DNA of 64,000 nt from Nocardioides sp. Root240 (GTDB taxonomy: Bacteria; Actinomycetota; Actinomycetes; Propionibacteriales; Nocardioidaceae): the NCBI RefSeq assembly GCF_001428825.1, contig NZ_LMIT01000001.1, forward strand, positions 287,226 through 351,225. The letters run 5' to 3'. The position numbers and the translations under genes are program-made. Below are positions 26,403-34,566 of the stretch, piece by piece; the first letter of the stretch is position 1, and the number at the start of each line of letters is the position of its first letter. The notes beneath the pieces are model-generated. The model was not told where the DNA came from, ran no database searches, and saw nothing but the letters and a program-made list of their open reading frames with translations.

Positions 26403-27455
26403 GTGCCCCGCGTGAACCGTCCGCCCAGCGACACCTCCGCCGGCCAGGGGGCAGCGCCGACGCTCGACGAGGTCGCGTCGCGCGCCGGCGTCTCGCGGGC
26501 GACCGCGTCCCGGGCGATCAACGGCGGCAACCGGGTGTCCGCAACGGCTCAGGCCGCCGTGGAGACCGCGGTGCGGGAGCTCGGCTACACGCCGAACCCC
26601 GCCGCGCGGAGCCTGGTCACCCGTCGTACCGACTCGGTGGCGCTGGTCGTCCCCGAGCCCGACGAGCGGGTGTTCTCGGACCCCTTCTTCGTGCACACCC
26701 TGCGCGGGGTCAACCGGATGCTCGCGACCCGCGACCTCCAGCTGGTGCTGCTCCTCGCCCGCCCGGGCGAGGAGGAGCGTCGGCTGCTGCGCTACCTCGG
26801 CAGTCGCCACATCGACGGCGCCATCGTGGTCTCGCACCACCGCAACGACCGGCTCGCCGACCACCTCGCCGCGCTCAGCCTGCCCTGCGCCTTCATCGGG
26901 CGGCCATGGACCAGCGCCGACAAGGTCGCCTACGTCGACACCGACAACCTCGCCGGCGGCCGGGCCGCGACCGAGCTGCTCGTCGAGCGGGGTTGCCGCC
27001 GGATCGCCACCATCGCCGGACCCGGCGACATGGCCGCCGGCATCGACCGGCTCGAGGGCTGGCGAACCACGCTGCGGGCCGCCGGGCTGGCCGACGACCT
27101 GGTCGAGCACGGCGACTTCACCGAGGTCGGCGGCGAGGCCGCAGCGCGCCTGCTGCTCGAGCGCGCGCCCGACCTCGACGGGATCGTCGCCGCCTCCGAC
27201 CTGATGGCGGCCGGGGCCCTGCGCGTCCTGGCGGAGGCCGGACGCGTCGTACCGGACGACGTCGCGGTCGTCGGCTACGACGACGTCGGCGTCCCCGAGC
27301 GCACCAGCCCCACGTTGACGACGGTCCGCAACCCGATCGGCGAGATGGCCGAGCAGGCCGTGCGGCTGCTGCTCGAGCAGATCGACGACCAGCGCGGCCC
27401 GCGCCCGATCCGGGTGATCTTCCCGCCGTCCCTGGTGCGTCGCGACTCGGCGTGA
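26403..27455 (+). CDS. cebR: LacI-family repressor (CebR-like)
   Basis: A 350-residue LacI/GalR regulator. The DNA-binding domain (about residues 19-72) has PTLDEVASRAGVSRATASRAINGG and the hinge-helix NPAARSLVTRRT; the remainder is a periplasmic-binding-like sugar sensor ending DDVGVPERTSPTLTTVRNP. The recognition helix (SRATASRAI) fits GAGCGCTC-type operators such as those at 21619 and 21719. In Streptomyces CebR is released by cello-oligosaccharides. Being at the end of the operon it would repress itself. GTG 26403 or GTG 26412 could be the start. Confidence 0.88.
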   Translation: MPRVNRPPSDTSAGQGAAPTLDEVASRAGVSRATASRAINGGNRVSATAQAAVETAVRELGYTPNPAARSLVTRRTDSVALVVPEPDERVFSDPFFVHTLRGVNRMLATRDLQLVLLLARPGEEERRLLRYLGSRHIDGAIVVSHHRNDRLADHLAALSLPCAFIGRPWTSADKVAYVDTDNLAGGRAATELLVERGCRRIATIAGPGDMAAGIDRLEGWRTTLRAAGLADDLVEHGDFTEVGGEAAARLLLERAPDLDGIVAASDLMAAGALRVLAEAGRVVPDDVAVVGYDDVGVPERTSPTLTTVRNPIGEMAEQAVRLLLEQIDDQRGPRPIRVIFPPSLVRRDSA

Positions 27456-27465
27456 CCCACCCTCC

Positions 27466-27471
27466 TAGGCT
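27466..27471 (+). promoter_or_regulatory. leaderless-type -10 box (DUF1028 gene)
   Basis: TAGGCT six bases before ATG 27478. Confidence 0.55.
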
Positions 27472-27477
27472 GCGGGC

Positions 27478-28296
27478 ATGACCTTCTCGATCGTTGCCCG
27501 GTCCGCCGACGGCGAGACCTGGGGCGTCGCCGTGGCGTCGAAGTTCCTCGCGGTCGGCTCCGCGGTCCCGGCCGCGGTGGCCGGCGTCGGCGCGCTCGCC
27601 ACCCAGGCCGACGCCAATGTCGCCTACAAGGGCCTGGCCCTCTCCCACCTCGACGAGGGCGCGACCGCTGCGGTCGCGCTGCAGCGTTTGATCGAGGAGG
27701 ACAGCGGCTACGCCCACCGCCAGGTCGGCATCGTCGACCTCGACGGCAATGCCGCCTCCCACACCGGCACCGAGTGCATCCCGTGGGCCGGCGGTCGCAC
27801 CGGTGACGGGTACGCCGTCCAGGGCAACTGCCTCGCCGGCGAGGAGGTCGTGGACGAGATGGAGCGGGCCTGGCTGGAGAGCGATGCCGAGGCTGCCCTC
27901 CAGGACCGGTTGATGGCTGCGCTGGCGGCGGGTGACGCGGCCGGTGGTGACAAGCGCGGGCGACAGTCGGCCGCGATCCTCGTCGTCCGTGACGGCGCCG
28001 GGTACGGCGGCCTCGACGACGTCGCCGTCGACCTCCGCGTCGACGACCACGCCGCGCCCATCGACGAACTGGTCCGCCTGCTCAGCCTGCACGAGCTGTA
28101 CCTCACGGCCTCGACCGACGAGGAGAAGGTCGTCGTCGACGCCGCGCTGCGCGAGGAGCTCGAGGCCTTCGCGACGGCCGGCGGGCACCGCGACTTCGCG
28201 GCCTGGGTCGGCACGGAGAACCACGAGATGCGGGTCGCGCCCGACCTGGCGTGGATCGACCGGCGGGTGCTGGCGATCGTGCGGGGCGACGGGTGA
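27478..28296 (+). CDS. DUF1028 Ntn-hydrolase-like protein
   Basis: A 272-residue DUF1028 protein. The core (TFSIVARSADGETWGVAVASKFLAVGSAVP, ALATQADAN, AAVALQRLIEEDSGYAHRQVGIVD) matches a family predicted to have the N-terminal nucleophile hydrolase fold, with no firmly known reaction. A C-terminal extension of about 50 residues resembles a peptidoglycan-binding-like tail in other members only weakly. The leaderless -10 box fixes ATG 27478. The next gene starts inside its stop codon. Confidence 0.85.
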   Translation: MTFSIVARSADGETWGVAVASKFLAVGSAVPAAVAGVGALATQADANVAYKGLALSHLDEGATAAVALQRLIEEDSGYAHRQVGIVDLDGNAASHTGTECIPWAGGRTGDGYAVQGNCLAGEEVVDEMERAWLESDAEAALQDRLMAALAAGDAAGGDKRGRQSAAILVVRDGAGYGGLDDVAVDLRVDDHAAPIDELVRLLSLHELYLTASTDEEKVVVDAALREELEAFATAGGHRDFAAWVGTENHEMRVAPDLAWIDRRVLAIVRGDG

Positions 28297-28904
28297 GCGA
28301 CGACTGGGCCGGGGCCTGCGCCGCCTTCGCCGAGGGCGCCGCGTGGTTCGTCGCGACGGTCGGCCGCGTCGGTGACCGCTGGACCCGACCGGGCCTGGGC
28401 GACTGGGACGTGCGAGCACTGGTCGGTCACACGAGCCGCGCCCTGCTCACCGTCGAGGAGTACGCCGCCCGCCCGGCCACCGACGTCGTGGCGACCTCCG
28501 CCGCGGCCTACTTCCGGGCGGCCCGCGCCTTCGCCAACGGGCCTGACGTGGCCGACCGGGGCCGCGCCGCCGGTGCCGCGCTCGGCGAGGACCCCGCTTC
28601 CGAGGTGGCGGCGATCGCGCAGCGGGTCACGGCGCTGCTGCCGACCCTCGTCCCGGACCAGCTCGTCGCCACGATCGTGGGCGGCATGCACCTGGTCGAC
28701 TACCTGCCGACCCGGACCTTCGAGCTGGCGGTTCACACGGCCGACCTGGCAGCCGCGCTCGACGAGCCCCGCGTCGTACCGCCCCTCGCTGCCGCCGAGG
28801 CGCTCGCCGTCGTCACCGCCCTCGCGGTCGACGAGGGCACCGCCGGCGACCTGCTGCTCACGGTGACTGGACGCCCGGTCACCGAGCGATTCAGCGTGCT
28901 CTGA
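28293..28904 (+). CDS. maleylpyruvate isomerase N-domain (DinB-like, mycothiol-type) protein
   Basis: A 203-residue four-helix protein of the maleylpyruvate isomerase N-terminal / DinB-like group. Its metal-binding His pattern begins with WDVRALVGHTSRALLTVEEY and continues with the late YLPTRTFELAVHTADLAAAL helix (His). In actinobacteria such enzymes use mycothiol as thiol cofactor; the substrate is unknown. GTG 28293 overlaps the DUF1028 stop (GTGA). Confidence 0.78.
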   Translation: MSDDWAGACAAFAEGAAWFVATVGRVGDRWTRPGLGDWDVRALVGHTSRALLTVEEYAARPATDVVATSAAAYFRAARAFANGPDVADRGRAAGAALGEDPASEVAAIAQRVTALLPTLVPDQLVATIVGGMHLVDYLPTRTFELAVHTADLAAALDEPRVVPPLAAAEALAVVTALAVDEGTAGDLLLTVTGRPVTERFSVL

Positions 28905-28921
28905 CCTCCCCACCCCGCTCC

Positions 28922-28927
28922 TATCGT
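28922..28927 (+). promoter_or_regulatory. leaderless-type -10 box (DinB-like gene)
   Basis: TATCGT seven bases before ATG 28935. Confidence 0.55.
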
Positions 28928-28934
28928 CGACGGC

Positions 28935-29441
28935 ATGGACGAGACACAGCTCGAGACACAGCGGCAACCAGTCCCCCGCGTCGACGACGGTGAGCGGGGC
29001 ACCGCGCTGGCGTTCCTCTCCTTCGCCCGGGAGTGCGTGCTCAAGAAGGTCGACGGGCTGCGCGAGGACGACCTGCGCCGGCGCCTGGTGGTCTCCGACA
29101 CCACCCTGCTCGGCCTCGTGCAGCACCTCACCGACGGTGAGCGCTACTGGTTCGGCCACGTGCTGACCGGGGCCCCGGAGCACGCCGACGTCGACTTCTC
29201 GATGGTCGTCCCGGAGGACGTCGAACCGGACGCGGTCCTCGCCGCCTACCGGGCCGCGATCGCCACCAGCGACGCGCAGCTCGCGCGCGTGGCGCTGGAC
29301 GACCACACGCCGGTCCCCCACGACGACGGACGGCCACGGACGGTGCGCTGGGTCGTCGCGCACATGACGAGCGAGGTCGCCCGGCACGCCGGCCACGCCG
29401 ACATCCTGCGCGAGCAGGTCGACCGGGTCACCGGGCGCTGA
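28935..29441 (+). CDS. DinB/DUF664 family protein
   Basis: A 168-residue DinB-superfamily (DUF664) protein, unrelated to DNA polymerase IV. The three-His metal site is suggested by LGLVQHLTDGERYWF, and VAHMTSEVARHAGHADILREQVD near the C-terminus. These helical-bundle proteins are thought to be thiol-dependent metalloenzymes. It is the second member of this fold in tandem with the preceding gene but has its own promoter. Confidence 0.85.
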   Translation: MDETQLETQRQPVPRVDDGERGTALAFLSFARECVLKKVDGLREDDLRRRLVVSDTTLLGLVQHLTDGERYWFGHVLTGAPEHADVDFSMVVPEDVEPDAVLAAYRAAIATSDAQLARVALDDHTPVPHDDGRPRTVRWVVAHMTSEVARHAGHADILREQVDRVTGR

Positions 29442-29443
29442 CG

Positions 29444-29455
29444 GAGCCCGGGCTC
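29444..29455. repeat. 12-bp perfect palindrome between convergent genes
   Basis: GAGCCCGGGCTC lies in the 12-base gap between the DinB-like gene and the coiled-coil gene, overlapping the latter's stop. It might help end transcription but is short and has no T-run. Confidence 0.3.
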
Positions 29456-30347
29456 AATCGGACAGGCGGTCCAGCGCCCGCTGCGCGGAGTCGCGCTCGG
29501 CACTGGCGGTCCGCAGGTCCGCGGCCGCGCCGTCGCGGACCTCCTCGGCCTCGGCGAGCTCCTCCTCGAGCCCCTCCGACTGCTCCTCGAGGTCGGCCAG
29601 CGCGCGGCGCAGCTCGTCGATCTCGGCCTGCACCTGGAGCTGGCGCGCCTCGAGCCGGTCGACCTCGGCGACCGTCTCGTCGTACGCCGCCTGCGCGCCC
29701 TCGTGCTCCTCCTCGGCCTCGGCCAGCCGCTCCGCCGCTGCCGCCCGAGCCTTCTCCGCCCGGTCCGGGTCCGGTACGACGTGCAGGTCCGGCGGGCCCG
29801 GCACCGGCGCCTCCCGCGGGGTGGCCGCGAAGCCGAGGGCGTCGGGCACGGCGACCGCCCCGGCGAGGTCCGCCTCGGCCATCGGCTCGATGCCGGTGGT
29901 GCTCAGGACGGTGACCAGCAGGCCGCTGCGCACCGCGCGGCCGCACTCGGCGTCCACCATGGCCGCGGTGAGCGTCGCCTCGACCTGCTCGGCGACGGCC
30001 TCGGTCACCCGCAGCCCCTCCTCGGCGGCGAGGCGCCGGGCCTGCGTGGTGACCGCCGCGGTGACCTGCCGGCGCTGCCTGGTCAGGGTGCGCAGCTCGC
30101 CGGCCGACATCGCCTGCTGTGCCTCGCGCAGCGCCGCCCCCACGTTCAGCAGCTGGTCGACCTGGCCCGGCTCGCGTCGTACCAGCAGGTTGACCACCCA
30201 CGCGGCCGTGCTGGGCTTGCGCAACGCCTTGACCGGCGCGGCGAGCGGGGTGCCCTTGAGTGCCTTCGCCCGGGCGTCGCGCGCCGGCGTGAACTCGGCG
30301 AGCGGCAGGGCGTAGAGCTCGTCGGCGATCTCCAGGAGGTCAGGCAC
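29454..30347 (-). CDS. coiled-coil protein of unknown function
   Basis: A 297-residue acidic protein. Residues 1-140 are helical with a conserved-looking LKALRKPSTAAWVVNLLVRR segment found in many actinobacterial homologues; a Pro-rich linker near 180-195 precedes a long Glu/Ala/Arg heptad region (about 200-295) that should form a coiled coil. There is no membrane segment and no known domain. GTG 30347 overlaps the end of the tetR gene by eight bases, so the two are co-transcribed. Confidence 0.72.
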   Translation of the reverse strand: MPDLLEIADELYALPLAEFTPARDARAKALKGTPLAAPVKALRKPSTAAWVVNLLVRREPGQVDQLLNVGAALREAQQAMSAGELRTLTRQRRQVTAAVTTQARRLAAEEGLRVTEAVAEQVEATLTAAMVDAECGRAVRSGLLVTVLSTTGIEPMAEADLAGAVAVPDALGFAATPREAPVPGPPDLHVVPDPDRAEKARAAAAERLAEAEEEHEGAQAAYDETVAEVDRLEARQLQVQAEIDELRRALADLEEQSEGLEEELAEAEEVRDGAAADLRTASAERDSAQRALDRLSD

Positions 30348-30957
30348 GCGGCGAGTCTTTCAGTCCCGCGCCGATCATCGCCACGGTGAGGTCGACCAGC
30401 TGGTCGCGGTCGACACCGTCGGGCCGGGCGAGCGCCGTGCGCAGGCAGGTCGAGACGAGCACCCCCATCAGCATGAACACCACGCCCTCGAGCTGCTCGG
30501 GCGGCAGGTCCGGCCGGTGCCGGCGCGGCAGCAACGACGCCAGTCGCTGCAGGTCGCCCTCGATCTCGGGCAGCACGTTAGCGTTGTTGCCGGCCGGCAT
30601 CTGGTTGACCATCGCCGTGATCACGCCGCGGTGCCGCTCGAAGCCGTCCACGAGGGTGACCACGATCAGCCGCAGGGCGGCGTCGAGGTCGAGCTCGAGG
30701 GCGTCGACGACACTGACCATCAGGTCGTCACTGATCGCGCGGACCGCCTCGTCGCGGAGCACCTCGAGCAGCTCGTTGCGGTCGTTGAAGTAGCGGTAGA
30801 ACGTGCCGCTGGAGACATGGGACCTCTCGATGACCGCGGTCGTGGTGAGCCGGTCGGCACCGTGCTGGTCGAGGATGCGCACGGCGGTGTCGAGCAGCAG
30901 GCGGCGGGTCTGCACGGCGCGGACCTGGCGCGGGAGGGCCCGCTGCTTCTGCGCCAC
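30340..30957 (-). CDS. TetR-family transcriptional regulator
   Basis: A 205-residue TetR regulator: helix-turn-helix at about residues 15-60 (RRLLLDTAVRILDQHGADRLTTTAVIERSHVSSGTFYRYFNDRNELL) and a variable all-helical ligand domain with a QMPAGNNANVLPEIEGDLQRLASL stretch. GTG 30957 is preferred, with GAGGAG six bases upstream; an ATG at 30999 would place coding sequence over the presumed operator. It probably controls itself and the divergent MpaB-like gene. Confidence 0.88.
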   Translation of the reverse strand: MAQKQRALPRQVRAVQTRRLLLDTAVRILDQHGADRLTTTAVIERSHVSSGTFYRYFNDRNELLEVLRDEAVRAISDDLMVSVVDALELDLDAALRLIVVTLVDGFERHRGVITAMVNQMPAGNNANVLPEIEGDLQRLASLLPRRHRPDLPPEQLEGVVFMLMGVLVSTCLRTALARPDGVDRDQLVDLTVAMIGAGLKDSPRA

Positions 30958-30984
30958 CGGCTGCTCCTCAAAAGTGAATAGAAG

Positions 30985-30999
30985 GTGAGACTCTCTCAC
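30985..30999. promoter_or_regulatory. putative TetR operator
   Basis: Perfect inverted repeat GTGAGA-CTC-TCTCAC between the divergent tetR and MpaB-like genes, adjacent to the latter's -10 box. Confidence 0.65.
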
Positions 31000-31001
31000 T
31001 T

Positions 31002-31007
31002 TATCGT
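31002..31007 (+). promoter_or_regulatory. leaderless-type -10 box (MpaB-like gene)
   Basis: TATCGT six bases before ATG 31014; the TetR-type dyad ends two bases upstream. Confidence 0.55.
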
Positions 31008-31013
31008 CGTCCC

Positions 31014-32234
31014 ATGGTGACCGAACAGCTGCCTGACGCGATCCCGACCAGCCTGCGCCGTGTCGACGAGGCGCATCGGCGGTTCGGGACCTTCACCGAC
31101 ACCTACCTCGCCGGCATGTGGCAGGGCGACCCGCTCGCCGACGCCTTCGTCGCCGACTTCGCGGACCTCGGCCACGGCCGGGCGATGCGGATGCTGCGCC
31201 AGGCCTGCCGCGAGGGCATCGACGCCGTGGCCGACGCGCCGGCGTCCCTGAAGGCGCTCTTCGCGGCGCTCGACGACGTACCGGAGTGGGTGGACACCCG
31301 GCGCATCGACCGGGACAGCCGCTACACCTCGCGCTACTCCCTCGCCTCCGGCATCGTGCTCGGTGCCGCGTCGCTGGTCAGCGGCTACGCCAACTCGGCT
31401 GCCTCACGTCCCCTCGAGCTCACCGGCCGGTACGTCGAGAACGCCGGCGCCCGGACGATCGAGGTCGGATCGTGGCTGATGGCCGTCAACCAGCCCGGCG
31501 GCCTCGAGCGCTTCTCCGACGGCTTCGAGCTGACCGTCCGGGTGCGGATCATCCACGCCCTCGTGCGCGCCGACCTGGCCCGGCGTGCCGACTGGGACGC
31601 CGCCGCCTGGGGCGTGCCGATCTGCCGGGCCTACGTCGCCTACACGCTCGTGGAGTTCACCTTGATCCCGCTGCGCGCGATGCAGCAGATCGGGGCGCCG
31701 TACCTGCCGCACGAGGTGGACGCCGCGTACGCCCGCTGGCGCTACCTCGGCCACCTGCTCGGGATCAGCCCCGAGCTGCTCCCCCGCGACGAGGCGGAGC
31801 AGGAGCGGCTCGAGGAGATCTACCTGCTCACCCGACCGGTCGTCGACGACTACTGCCGCGCGCTGGTCGCGAGCATCAACCGTGAGTTCCTCGTCCCCGA
31901 GATCGAGGGCGTGCTGCCCCGGCTGCTCGGCCGGCACGCGCCCACGGTGGTGCACGCCCTGGAGCGGCTCTTCCTCGGCGACGAGATCGCCGACGACCTC
32001 GCGATTCCGCACACCCGGTTGACCGGCGTCATCGCGCGCACCGGGCCCCTGCTGTCGGCGGTCAACCGGCGCCGCGACCGGAAGGGCTCGTCGCTGCCGC
32101 GACGTACCGAGAAGGGCCGGGCCTACGAGCTCGAGCAGGAGGCGCGGCTGCGCCGGGACTGGAACGTGCAGCACGACCTGGTCGACGCGTCGCCGGGCGG
32201 CGGGCGCTCGCACCCGGCGCGCGGCGACGGGTGA
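31014..32234 (+). CDS. MpaB/Lcp-type oxygenase-like protein (DUF2236)
   Basis: A 406-residue protein of the oxygenase MpaB/latex-clearing-protein superfamily, proposed haem-dependent oxygenases. Features are the FGTFTDTYLAGMWQGDPLADAF start, a conserved ETGRYVEN-like region (ELTGRYVENAGARTIEVGSWL), RVRIIHALVRADL with candidate haem-ligand His, and PICRAYVAYTLVEF. Lacking a signal peptide, it is unlikely to be a secreted rubber oxygenase. It is likely controlled by the divergent TetR regulator. GTG at 31017 is an alternative start. Confidence 0.8.
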   Translation: MVTEQLPDAIPTSLRRVDEAHRRFGTFTDTYLAGMWQGDPLADAFVADFADLGHGRAMRMLRQACREGIDAVADAPASLKALFAALDDVPEWVDTRRIDRDSRYTSRYSLASGIVLGAASLVSGYANSAASRPLELTGRYVENAGARTIEVGSWLMAVNQPGGLERFSDGFELTVRVRIIHALVRADLARRADWDAAAWGVPICRAYVAYTLVEFTLIPLRAMQQIGAPYLPHEVDAAYARWRYLGHLLGISPELLPRDEAEQERLEEIYLLTRPVVDDYCRALVASINREFLVPEIEGVLPRLLGRHAPTVVHALERLFLGDEIADDLAIPHTRLTGVIARTGPLLSAVNRRRDRKGSSLPRRTEKGRAYELEQEARLRRDWNVQHDLVDASPGGGRSHPARGDG

Positions 32235-32277
32235 TCCTCCCGGTTTGGGGTGCGCACAGGGGCGGTAGGCACCAGGG

Positions 32278-33384
32278 GTGAAACGCATCCTCGCCTCCCT
32301 GACCGCCGCCACGGCCCTCGCCGCGGCAACCCTCTCCGCTGCTCCGGCCAGTCAGGCCGTGACGACGCAGGAGGCCGTCGAGGCCCCCGTCGCCGCGCGC
32401 TACACCGTCGCCGCCGGGCCGATCTTCGCCAACCGCAACCGGGCCATCTTCAACCGGCTGATCGCCAACGTCGACAACGCGCCGTCCGGCAGCACCATCC
32501 GGGCGATGACGATGACCTTCAGCGACACCGGCATCAGCAACGCGCTGATCCGCGCCGCCCGGCGCGGCGTGTACGTCTACGTCGCCGTCGCGAGCAAGGC
32601 CTGCGGCGAGACGGCCGTGAACGACCTGCAGGAAGCGGACGCGGACCTCAGCCGGCTCAAGGTCTCCTGCATCAGCAACGGCGCCCGCGGCACGACCGGC
32701 ACGCTCCACATCAAGGGCATGTCCTTCTCCCGCACCGGCTCCAGCTCGAAGGTCGTCGTGCTGACGTCGTCGAACTTCACCAAGACCGCCCCCACCAAGC
32801 AGTGGAACGACGCCTACCAGACCGTCGGCTGGACGAAGTTCTACGACTTCTGGACCACGATCCACCGCCAGGTGATGCCGGACCGCGCCATCACGAACCC
32901 GTTCCGCCAGATGGTCGACGGCGTCTCCCGTGCCTACGCCACGCCCCAGAACCCGGGCCAGACCGACCCGGTGATCTCCCGGATCAAGGCCCTGCCCACG
33001 CGCGGGCTCCGGATCCACGTCGCGCAGTCGGCCGAGAACGGCACGCGCGGCGAGCTGATCATGAAGGCGCTCGCCGCCAAGCGCCGCGCCGGCGCCTCGG
33101 TCACCTACGTCTACGCCCGGCCGGCCCAGCACCGCAGCCTCCTCGCCGCGGCCGGCGGCACCCTGAAGATGGTCGACCCGCCCGCGGACGACGAGTTCCT
33201 GCACCACAAGTTCATGATCGCGTCGTGGATCAACTCCGCCGGCAACCGCGTCTACCGCACCTGGATGGGCACCGAGGTCTGGACCGACCTCGCGAAGAGC
33301 AGCGACGAGATGGTGCTGCAGCTCGCGTCGAAGCGCACCTACGACCGCTACCGGGCGCAGATCAGCTACCTGCTCGGCCTCTGA
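32278..33384 (+). CDS. secreted phospholipase D-like protein
   Basis: A 368-residue secreted protein: a Sec signal peptide of about 27 residues (ending PASQA), then two PLD-superfamily half-repeats. The first has TLHIKGMSF and SSNFT, the second HHKFMIA with WMGTEVWT, resembling degenerate HxK motifs (the Asp of HxKxxxxD is not evident). Cleavage of phosphodiester head groups is possible but reduced activity is also possible. GTG 32278 is the only sensible start before the signal peptide; AGGGG lies directly upstream. It ends 13 bases from the convergent response-regulator gene. Confidence 0.75.
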   Translation: MKRILASLTAATALAAATLSAAPASQAVTTQEAVEAPVAARYTVAAGPIFANRNRAIFNRLIANVDNAPSGSTIRAMTMTFSDTGISNALIRAARRGVYVYVAVASKACGETAVNDLQEADADLSRLKVSCISNGARGTTGTLHIKGMSFSRTGSSSKVVVLTSSNFTKTAPTKQWNDAYQTVGWTKFYDFWTTIHRQVMPDRAITNPFRQMVDGVSRAYATPQNPGQTDPVISRIKALPTRGLRIHVAQSAENGTRGELIMKALAAKRRAGASVTYVYARPAQHRSLLAAAGGTLKMVDPPADDEFLHHKFMIASWINSAGNRVYRTWMGTEVWTDLAKSSDEMVLQLASKRTYDRYRAQISYLLGL

Positions 33385-33397
33385 CCACCGCGTCGGC

Positions 33398-34054
33398 TCA
33401 CCCGTCCTCGTCCTCGTCGAGCCCCTGCTCGATGGCGTAGCGGGTGAGCTCGACGCGGTTGTGCATCTGCAGCTTGCGCAGCGTGTTCTGCACGTGGTTC
33501 TGGACGGTGCGGTGGGAGATCACCAGCCGTTCGGCGATCTGCTTGTACTCCCACCCCTTGGCGACCATCTTGAGGATCTCGGTCTCGCGGTCGGTGAGCT
33601 TCTCCCCCGGCGGCGTCTCCGGCTCGTTGATCCGCCGGAACTCCCCGAGCACCAGCGCGGCCAGGCCGGGCGTGAACACGGTGTCCCCCCGCGCGACTCG
33701 GCGTACGGCCGCCAGCAGCTCCTCGCGCGAGGCGGACTTCACGATGTAGCCGGTCGCGCCTGCCTTCACCGCGGCCAGCACGTCGTCCTGCTCGCCGGAC
33801 GCGGACAGGATCAGCACCCGCGAGGACGGCTCGTCGGCCAGCACCGTCGCGGTCACCTCGACACCGCTGGGCTCGGGGATCTGCAGGTCGAGCACGACCA
33901 CCTGCGGCCGGGTCGCCCGGAAGCGGTTGATCGCCTCGGTGCCGGTGGCCGCCACGGCCACCACGTCGTAGCCCGCTGCCTGCAGGTCGCGCTCCACGGC
34001 GTCGCGCCACATGGGGTGGTCGTCGACGACCATCACCCGGATCCGGTCGGTCAT
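33398..34054 (-). CDS. LuxR-type response regulator (MacR-like)
   Basis: A 218-residue NarL/FixJ-class regulator: receiver domain with Asp11/Asp12 acidic pair and phospho-acceptor Asp56 (VVLDLQIPE), Lys in YIVKSAS, then a C-terminal LuxR HTH (LTDRETEILKMVAKGWEYKQIAERLVISHRTVQNHVQNTLRKL). The ATG overlaps the flavin-reductase-like stop (ATGA), giving translational coupling to the kinase unit. TAGGGT seven bases upstream (34062-34067) could be an internal promoter but lies in coding sequence. Order and neighbours recall the Streptomyces MacRS system. Confidence 0.92.
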   Translation of the reverse strand: MTDRIRVMVVDDHPMWRDAVERDLQAAGYDVVAVAATGTEAINRFRATRPQVVVLDLQIPEPSGVEVTATVLADEPSSRVLILSASGEQDDVLAAVKAGATGYIVKSASREELLAAVRRVARGDTVFTPGLAALVLGEFRRINEPETPPGEKLTDRETEILKMVAKGWEYKQIAERLVISHRTVQNHVQNTLRKLQMHNRVELTRYAIEQGLDEDEDG

Positions 34055-34566
34055 GCCCCGGACCCTAGCCTCTGGAAGCGGCCTCGGCGGTGCAGGAGCG
34101 GGTCGTCGTCGTCGCCGATCTCGGCGTGCTCGACGACGACCGTCACCTCGACCGACCAGCCGACCTCGCGCTCGTCCTCCAGGCGCACCGCGGCCCAGCT
34201 GGACGCCGAGGCGAGCCGGGGTCCGTGGTCGGTGTCGACGAACGCTGCCTGCCGGAACGGGCCGCCCGGTGCGGGCGCGGTGCCCGCGAACGCCTCGGCG
34301 AGCTGGCGATCCGGCCACGACAGCAGCTGGACCACCGCGCGACCGTTGTCGCGCAGGGCCTCGAGGAGGTCGGAGTCCGGGTCGAGCAGGGCGAGCAGGC
34401 GTGCCTCCGGGCCCATCGCGACCATCCACGACGTGACGGTCAGGCCGGCGCGGCCGGCTCCCGTGCCGGAGGTCCAGAGGGTGACCGTTCCGGCCAAGCG
34501 GCCGCGCAGGCGTCGTACCGGGTCGGGGCGGTCGTCGGCGAAGGGGTGCGTGGTGTGGATGGTCAT
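34051..34566 (-). CDS. flavin reductase-like FMN-binding protein
   Basis: A 171-residue split-barrel flavoprotein of the flavin reductase family: GTVTLWTSGTGAGRAGLTVTSWMVAMGPEARLLALLDPDSDLLEAL at the N-terminus with the usual substitution pattern, and a GRAVVQLLSWPDRQLAEAF helix. Its four-base overlaps with both the histidine kinase (ATGA at 34563-34566) and the response regulator (34051-34054) show it belongs to the same translational unit. It may feed flavin redox state into signalling, but this is inference. Confidence 0.78.
   Translation of the reverse strand: MTIHTTHPFADDRPDPVRRLRGRLAGTVTLWTSGTGAGRAGLTVTSWMVAMGPEARLLALLDPDSDLLEALRDNGRAVVQLLSWPDRQLAEAFAGTAPAPGGPFRQAAFVDTDHGPRLASASSWAAVRLEDEREVGWSVEVTVVVEHAEIGDDDDPLLHRRGRFQRLGSGA

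Noticed and set aside
24839..26530. A 563-codon minus-strand frame opposite bglC
   Set aside because: Mirror frame of a GH1 enzyme with intact catalytic motifs; no domain or ribosome site.
34062..34067. TAGGGT as a promoter for the MacR-like regulator
   Set aside because: Correctly spaced, but it lies within the coding end of the flavin-reductase gene whose overlap already explains translation; left as a possibility only.
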